From Nanosynbacter sp. (GTDB taxonomy: Bacteria > Patescibacteriota > Saccharimonadia > Saccharimonadales > Saccharimonadaceae): a DNA stretch of 8,139 nt. The translations under genes were made by a program, and so were the position numbers. Below, piece after piece: positions 5,307 to 8,139 of this stretch. A model generated the notes under the pieces. It worked only from the letters and a program-made list of their open reading frames with translations, had not been told where the DNA came from and ran no database searches. The stretch is taken from the NCBI GenBank assembly GCA_015257705.1, contig JABZJR010000031.1, positions 1-8,139 on the forward strand, given 5' to 3'. How positions within the stretch are numbered: the stretch's first letter is position 1; each line of letters opens with the position of its first letter.

Positions 5307-7067
5307 ATGAAACATATTTTACGAATTTTTAGAGACTATTGGTTGCTGTTTATCATCTTGATTGGATTTACGTATGGCGTTGTGATGGCGAATTTGTGGC
5401 TGCCAGATAAAATGTCGGAAATTGTCAATAATGGCATTATTAAACAAGATATGTCGGCGATTTGGAATAATGGCTTGATGATGATTTTAGTGACGGCAGC
5501 TGGTGGGTTTTGCTCAATTGTCGTGGGTTTTTTGGCGGCGCGAATTGCTACGGGAATGGCGCAAAAATTGCGATTGAAATTATTTGAACGAATAGAAAGT
5601 TTTTCTTTGGCGGACTTTAATAAGTTTTCTACGGCGTCGCTGATTACGCGCTCAACGAATGATATTCAGCAGATTCAAACAACGTCGATAATACTGCTGA
5701 GGCTGGCGTTAATGGCGCCGATTATGGCAATTGGTGGTCTGCAAAAAGCCATGAATAACGCGCCGGATCTGAGCTGGATTATCGCTTTGGCGGTGTTTGT
5801 TTTGCTTGTGGTGATCGCTACGTTATTTACGATTGCCGTACCTAGGTTTAAGAAATTGCAGACTCTGGTGGATAAACTTAATTTGGTGGCGCGGGAAAAT
5901 CTGGTTGGACTGAAAGTTATTCGTGCGTTCCATAACGAGAAGATTGAGCAGAAAAAATTCCAAAAAGCTAACGTGGAATTGAATAAGATGAATTTATTTG
6001 TGAACCGTTTGATGATGTTGCTTGATCCGATTATGACTTTAGTGATGAACTTTTCGAGTGTGGCAATTGTGTGGTTTGGCGCGCATTTGATAAGTAGCAG
6101 CAATTTGCAAATTGGTAACATGATGGCGTTTTTGGAATATGCGATGCAGGTGATAATCTCGTTCTTGCTGTTGTCGATGGTGTTTATTATGGTACCGCGA
6201 GCCGCCGTATCAGTGCGTCGAGTCGGGGAAGTTTTGAATACTTTGCCGTCAATTACTGACCCGAAGTCGCCGAAAAAATTGCCAAAAGATGCCAAGGGAA
6301 AAATTGAGTTTAAGGACGTTACGTTTACTTATCCTGACGCGGATTTGCCGGTGCTTTCGGATATTAATTTTGTAGCCGAACCTGGTCAGACAACGGCGTT
6401 TATCGGCAGTACTGGCTCGGGAAAATCGACGCTGATAAATTTGATCCCTCGTTTCTATGATGTTTCGGCGGGGCAGATTTTGCTTGATGGCGTGGATATT
6501 AGAAATCTGAAATTGGAAGATTTGTCTGGTCAAATTGGTTACGTGCCGCAAAAAGGTGTGCTGTTTAGCGGAACGGTTGCTAGCAATATTAAATACGGCA
6601 ACGCTGAGGCTGGCGACAAGTTGGCTGAAAAAGCGGCCAAAATTGCCCAAGCGGAAGAATTTATTAGCGAGTTAAAAAATGGTTATAAAAGTGAAATCGC
6701 TCAGGGTGGTAGCAATGTTTCTGGCGGTCAGCGCCAGCGTTTGTCGATTGCGAGGGCTATTGCGGTTGAGCCGAATGTTTACATTTTTGACGATTCGTTT
6801 TCGGCGCTTGATTTTAAGACAGACGCGAAGTTGCGGGCTGCGCTTGCAAAGGAAACTAAGAATAAAACTGTGTTAATTGTCGGCCAGCGAATTAATACGA
6901 TTATGAATGCTGATAAAATTATCGTGCTCAATGAGGGGAAAATTGTTGGTCAGGGAACGCATCAGGAATTGATGAAAGATTGTGAAGTTTATCAAGAAAT
7001 TGCCGCTTCGCAACTCTCGGAAGACGATTTGCAGAAAATGTCTATTGCTGCGAAAGGAGTGTTGTAA
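5307..7067 (+). CDS. Heterodimeric ABC exporter subunit with degenerate ATPase site (TM287/LmrC/BmrC type)
   Basis: Half-transporter expected to pair with the next gene product to pump a hydrophobic drug, lipid or peptide out of the cell. It has 586 residues: a six-helix membrane domain (about 1-310) and a nucleotide-binding domain (about 331-570). Seen motifs are A-loop Tyr342, Walker A GSTGSGKST (367-375), Q-loop Gln415, signature VSGGQRQR (471-478), Walker B VYIFDD (491-496) and D-loop SALD (499-502). The catalytic Walker B Glu is replaced by Asp496 and the switch His by Gln527 (VGQRIN). This is the known pattern of the non-hydrolysing site subunit in heterodimeric exporters such as TM287, so the protein is not broken. 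AAAGGA at 5295-5300 supports the ATG at 5307. The stop overlaps the partner's start by one base (TAATG), indicating coupling. Substrate is unknown. Confidence 0.94.
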   Translation: MKHILRIFRDYWLLFIILIGFTYGVVMANLWLPDKMSEIVNNGIIKQDMSAIWNNGLMMILVTAAGGFCSIVVGFLAARIATGMAQKLRLKLFERIESFSLADFNKFSTASLITRSTNDIQQIQTTSIILLRLALMAPIMAIGGLQKAMNNAPDLSWIIALAVFVLLVVIATLFTIAVPRFKKLQTLVDKLNLVARENLVGLKVIRAFHNEKIEQKKFQKANVELNKMNLFVNRLMMLLDPIMTLVMNFSSVAIVWFGAHLISSSNLQIGNMMAFLEYAMQVIISFLLLSMVFIMVPRAAVSVRRVGEVLNTLPSITDPKSPKKLPKDAKGKIEFKDVTFTYPDADLPVLSDINFVAEPGQTTAFIGSTGSGKSTLINLIPRFYDVSAGQILLDGVDIRNLKLEDLSGQIGYVPQKGVLFSGTVASNIKYGNAEAGDKLAEKAAKIAQAEEFISELKNGYKSEIAQGGSNVSGGQRQRLSIARAIAVEPNVYIFDDSFSALDFKTDAKLRAALAKETKNKTVLIVGQRINTIMNADKIIVLNEGKIVGQGTHQELMKDCEVYQEIAASQLSEDDLQKMSIAAKGVL

Positions 7068-8139
7068 TGTCCAGACAAACCACGAAAAAACGTCAGCAAG
7101 TACGAATGGGCGGCCCGATGGGCAGAATGGGCACTGGCGAAAAAGCTAAAGATTTCAAGGGAGCGGTCAAGAAGCTGATTAAATATTTGTCGGATTTTCG
7201 ATGGCAAATGTTGATGGTGTTGGTTTTTGCAATTGGGAGCACGATTTTTGCGATTGCCAGCCCGAAGATTTTAGGCGGCGCGACGAATCAAATTGTTGAT
7301 GATTATGCCAATATGAAAGCCTACGAGGCGATCACTAGCAAATTGCCAAAAGGTGTTTCTTTGTCAGCGGGAACTACTGGCGCGGACGTTTTGAACCGAT
7401 TGCCGAATAAGTCGGAGATTGAAAAACAGATTCCGTCCAGTCAGCTTGAGTCGATTAAAAAGCTAGATCTTAGTCGGCGTCCAGAATTTCATTTTGACGC
7501 TATTTGGCGAATAATTATTTTGCTAGTCGGAATGTATGTGTTGAGTGCAATTTTTCGCTATATTCAAACGTGGATAATGACTCAGGTGACGCAAACCGTA
7601 ACTTTCAGAATGCGACAACAATTGTCCGAAAAAATAAATCGCTTGCCGCTGAGTTATTTCGATAAGCAAACTTACGGTGAAGTTCTTAGTCGCATAACTA
7701 ATGACGTCGATACTATTAGCCAAACGCTAAATCAGAGTTTATCGCAAATTATAACTTCAACGGTTACGGTACTGGGAATTTTGGTGATGATGTTTTCGAT
7801 TAGCTGGCAGATGTCGCTAGTTGCGCTACTGGTGCTTCCGCTGGCGGGTGGCGTGATTACGCTGATTACAAAGAGCTCGCAAAAACAATTCTTACGCCAG
7901 CAAACTCAGCTTGGCGAACTTAATGGACACATTGAAGAAATGTATGGCGGACATCAAGTGATGCGCGTCTTTAATGGCCAGAAAAAATCGATTGCTAAGT
8001 TTTCTAAGATCAATAATCGGCTTCAAGAGAGTGCTTGGAAGGCTCAATTCTTTTCTGGATTGATTCATCCGATTATGAATTTTATCAGCAACATTGGCTA
8101 CGTTGCTATGACGATTTTGGGTGGTTGGCTGGCGATTAA
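7067..8139 (+). CDS. Partner ABC exporter subunit (TM288/LmrD/BmrD type), 3'-truncated by window edge
   Basis: Second half of the heterodimeric exporter. The first 357 residues are visible, covering the tail and most of the membrane domain. The terminal TAA at 8137-8139 is out of frame, so the gene continues beyond the window. The N-terminal cytoplasmic tail (1-35) is basic and Gly/Met-rich, with GGPMGRMG then GEKAKDFKG, a pattern I recognise from Firmicutes LmrD-like subunits. TM1 spans about 46-66 and TM2 about 146-168, separated by a long extracytoplasmic segment (about 74-143). Coupling-helix motifs follow: PLSYFDKQTYGEVLSRITNDVD (194-215), then NGHIEEMYGGHQVMRVFNG (286-304). The nucleotide-binding domain, expected to carry the intact Glu/His catalytic site, is not in view. 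AAAGGAG at 7053-7059 lies 7 nt before the ATG, which overlaps the upstream stop by one base. Confidence 0.93.
   Translation, partial: MSRQTTKKRQQVRMGGPMGRMGTGEKAKDFKGAVKKLIKYLSDFRWQMLMVLVFAIGSTIFAIASPKILGGATNQIVDDYANMKAYEAITSKLPKGVSLSAGTTGADVLNRLPNKSEIEKQIPSSQLESIKKLDLSRRPEFHFDAIWRIIILLVGMYVLSAIFRYIQTWIMTQVTQTVTFRMRQQLSEKINRLPLSYFDKQTYGEVLSRITNDVDTISQTLNQSLSQIITSTVTVLGILVMMFSISWQMSLVALLVLPLAGGVITLITKSSQKQFLRQQTQLGELNGHIEEMYGGHQVMRVFNGQKKSIAKFSKINNRLQESAWKAQFFSGLIHPIMNFISNIGYVAMTILGGWLAI

Noticed and set aside
5675..6295. 206-codon open frame on the minus strand inside the exporter gene, and a similar 133-codon frame at 6249-6650.
   Set aside because: The peptides match no family I recognise and are antisense to a clearly conserved ABC exporter, so they are shadows of its codon bias.
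6776..6892. Inactivated or pseudogene status of the first exporter subunit because of missing catalytic Glu and His.
   Set aside because: The Asp/Gln replacements are the normal pattern of one subunit in heterodimeric exporters, and the frame is intact with a coupled partner.
8137..8139. Terminal TAA as the stop of the second exporter subunit.
   Set aside because: Counting codons from ATG 7067, the last complete codon is ATT (8135-8137), so the TAA is out of frame and the gene continues past the window.

Overview
The window reads as ordinary, densely packed bacterial chromosome. By eye the GC content is in the low-to-mid 40s percent. Genes overlap at their junctions, TGA is used as a normal stop, and strong TATAAT boxes sit very close to several start codons. 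The protein sequences look most like Gram-positive-type and Patescibacteria/Saccharibacteria-like versions of their families. That assignment is an inference from style, and no taxonomic marker gene is present. In-frame use of TGA as a stop argues against the candidate phyla that read TGA as glycine.

Layout from left to right. (1) The 3' three quarters of a galE-type UDP-sugar 4-epimerase (plus strand, cut by the window edge). (2) A convergent, membrane-anchored phosphoglycerol transferase of the OpgB/LtaS type (minus strand), whose stop overlaps the galE stop. (3) A 49-bp divergent promoter region with two facing TATAAT boxes. (4) A complete three-gene polar amino acid ABC importer operon: substrate-binding protein, permease, ATPase, each overlapping the next. 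(5) A convergent Nudix hydrolase on the minus strand, preceded by a tRNA-Pro(CGG) gene that has its own promoter and may be co-transcribed with it. (6) A plus-strand pair of ABC exporter half-transporters of the heterodimeric LmrCD/BmrCD/TM287-288 type. The first is complete and carries the degenerate ATPase site; the second runs off the right edge.

Functionally the window combines nucleotide-sugar supply and envelope polymer modification (epimerase, phosphoglycerol transferase), amino acid uptake, nucleotide housekeeping, and export of an unknown substrate. The longest stretch without a gene is 119 bp (5188-5306) and holds two divergent promoters. I see no mobile element, CRISPR array, integrase or phage gene.

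I did not find a convincing undescribed system. The observations most worth checking are the back-to-back promoters with apparently leaderless starts at 2307-2364, the Cys gatekeeper in GalE that predicts dual UDP-Glc/UDP-GlcNAc specificity, and the tRNA-Pro/Nudix arrangement.
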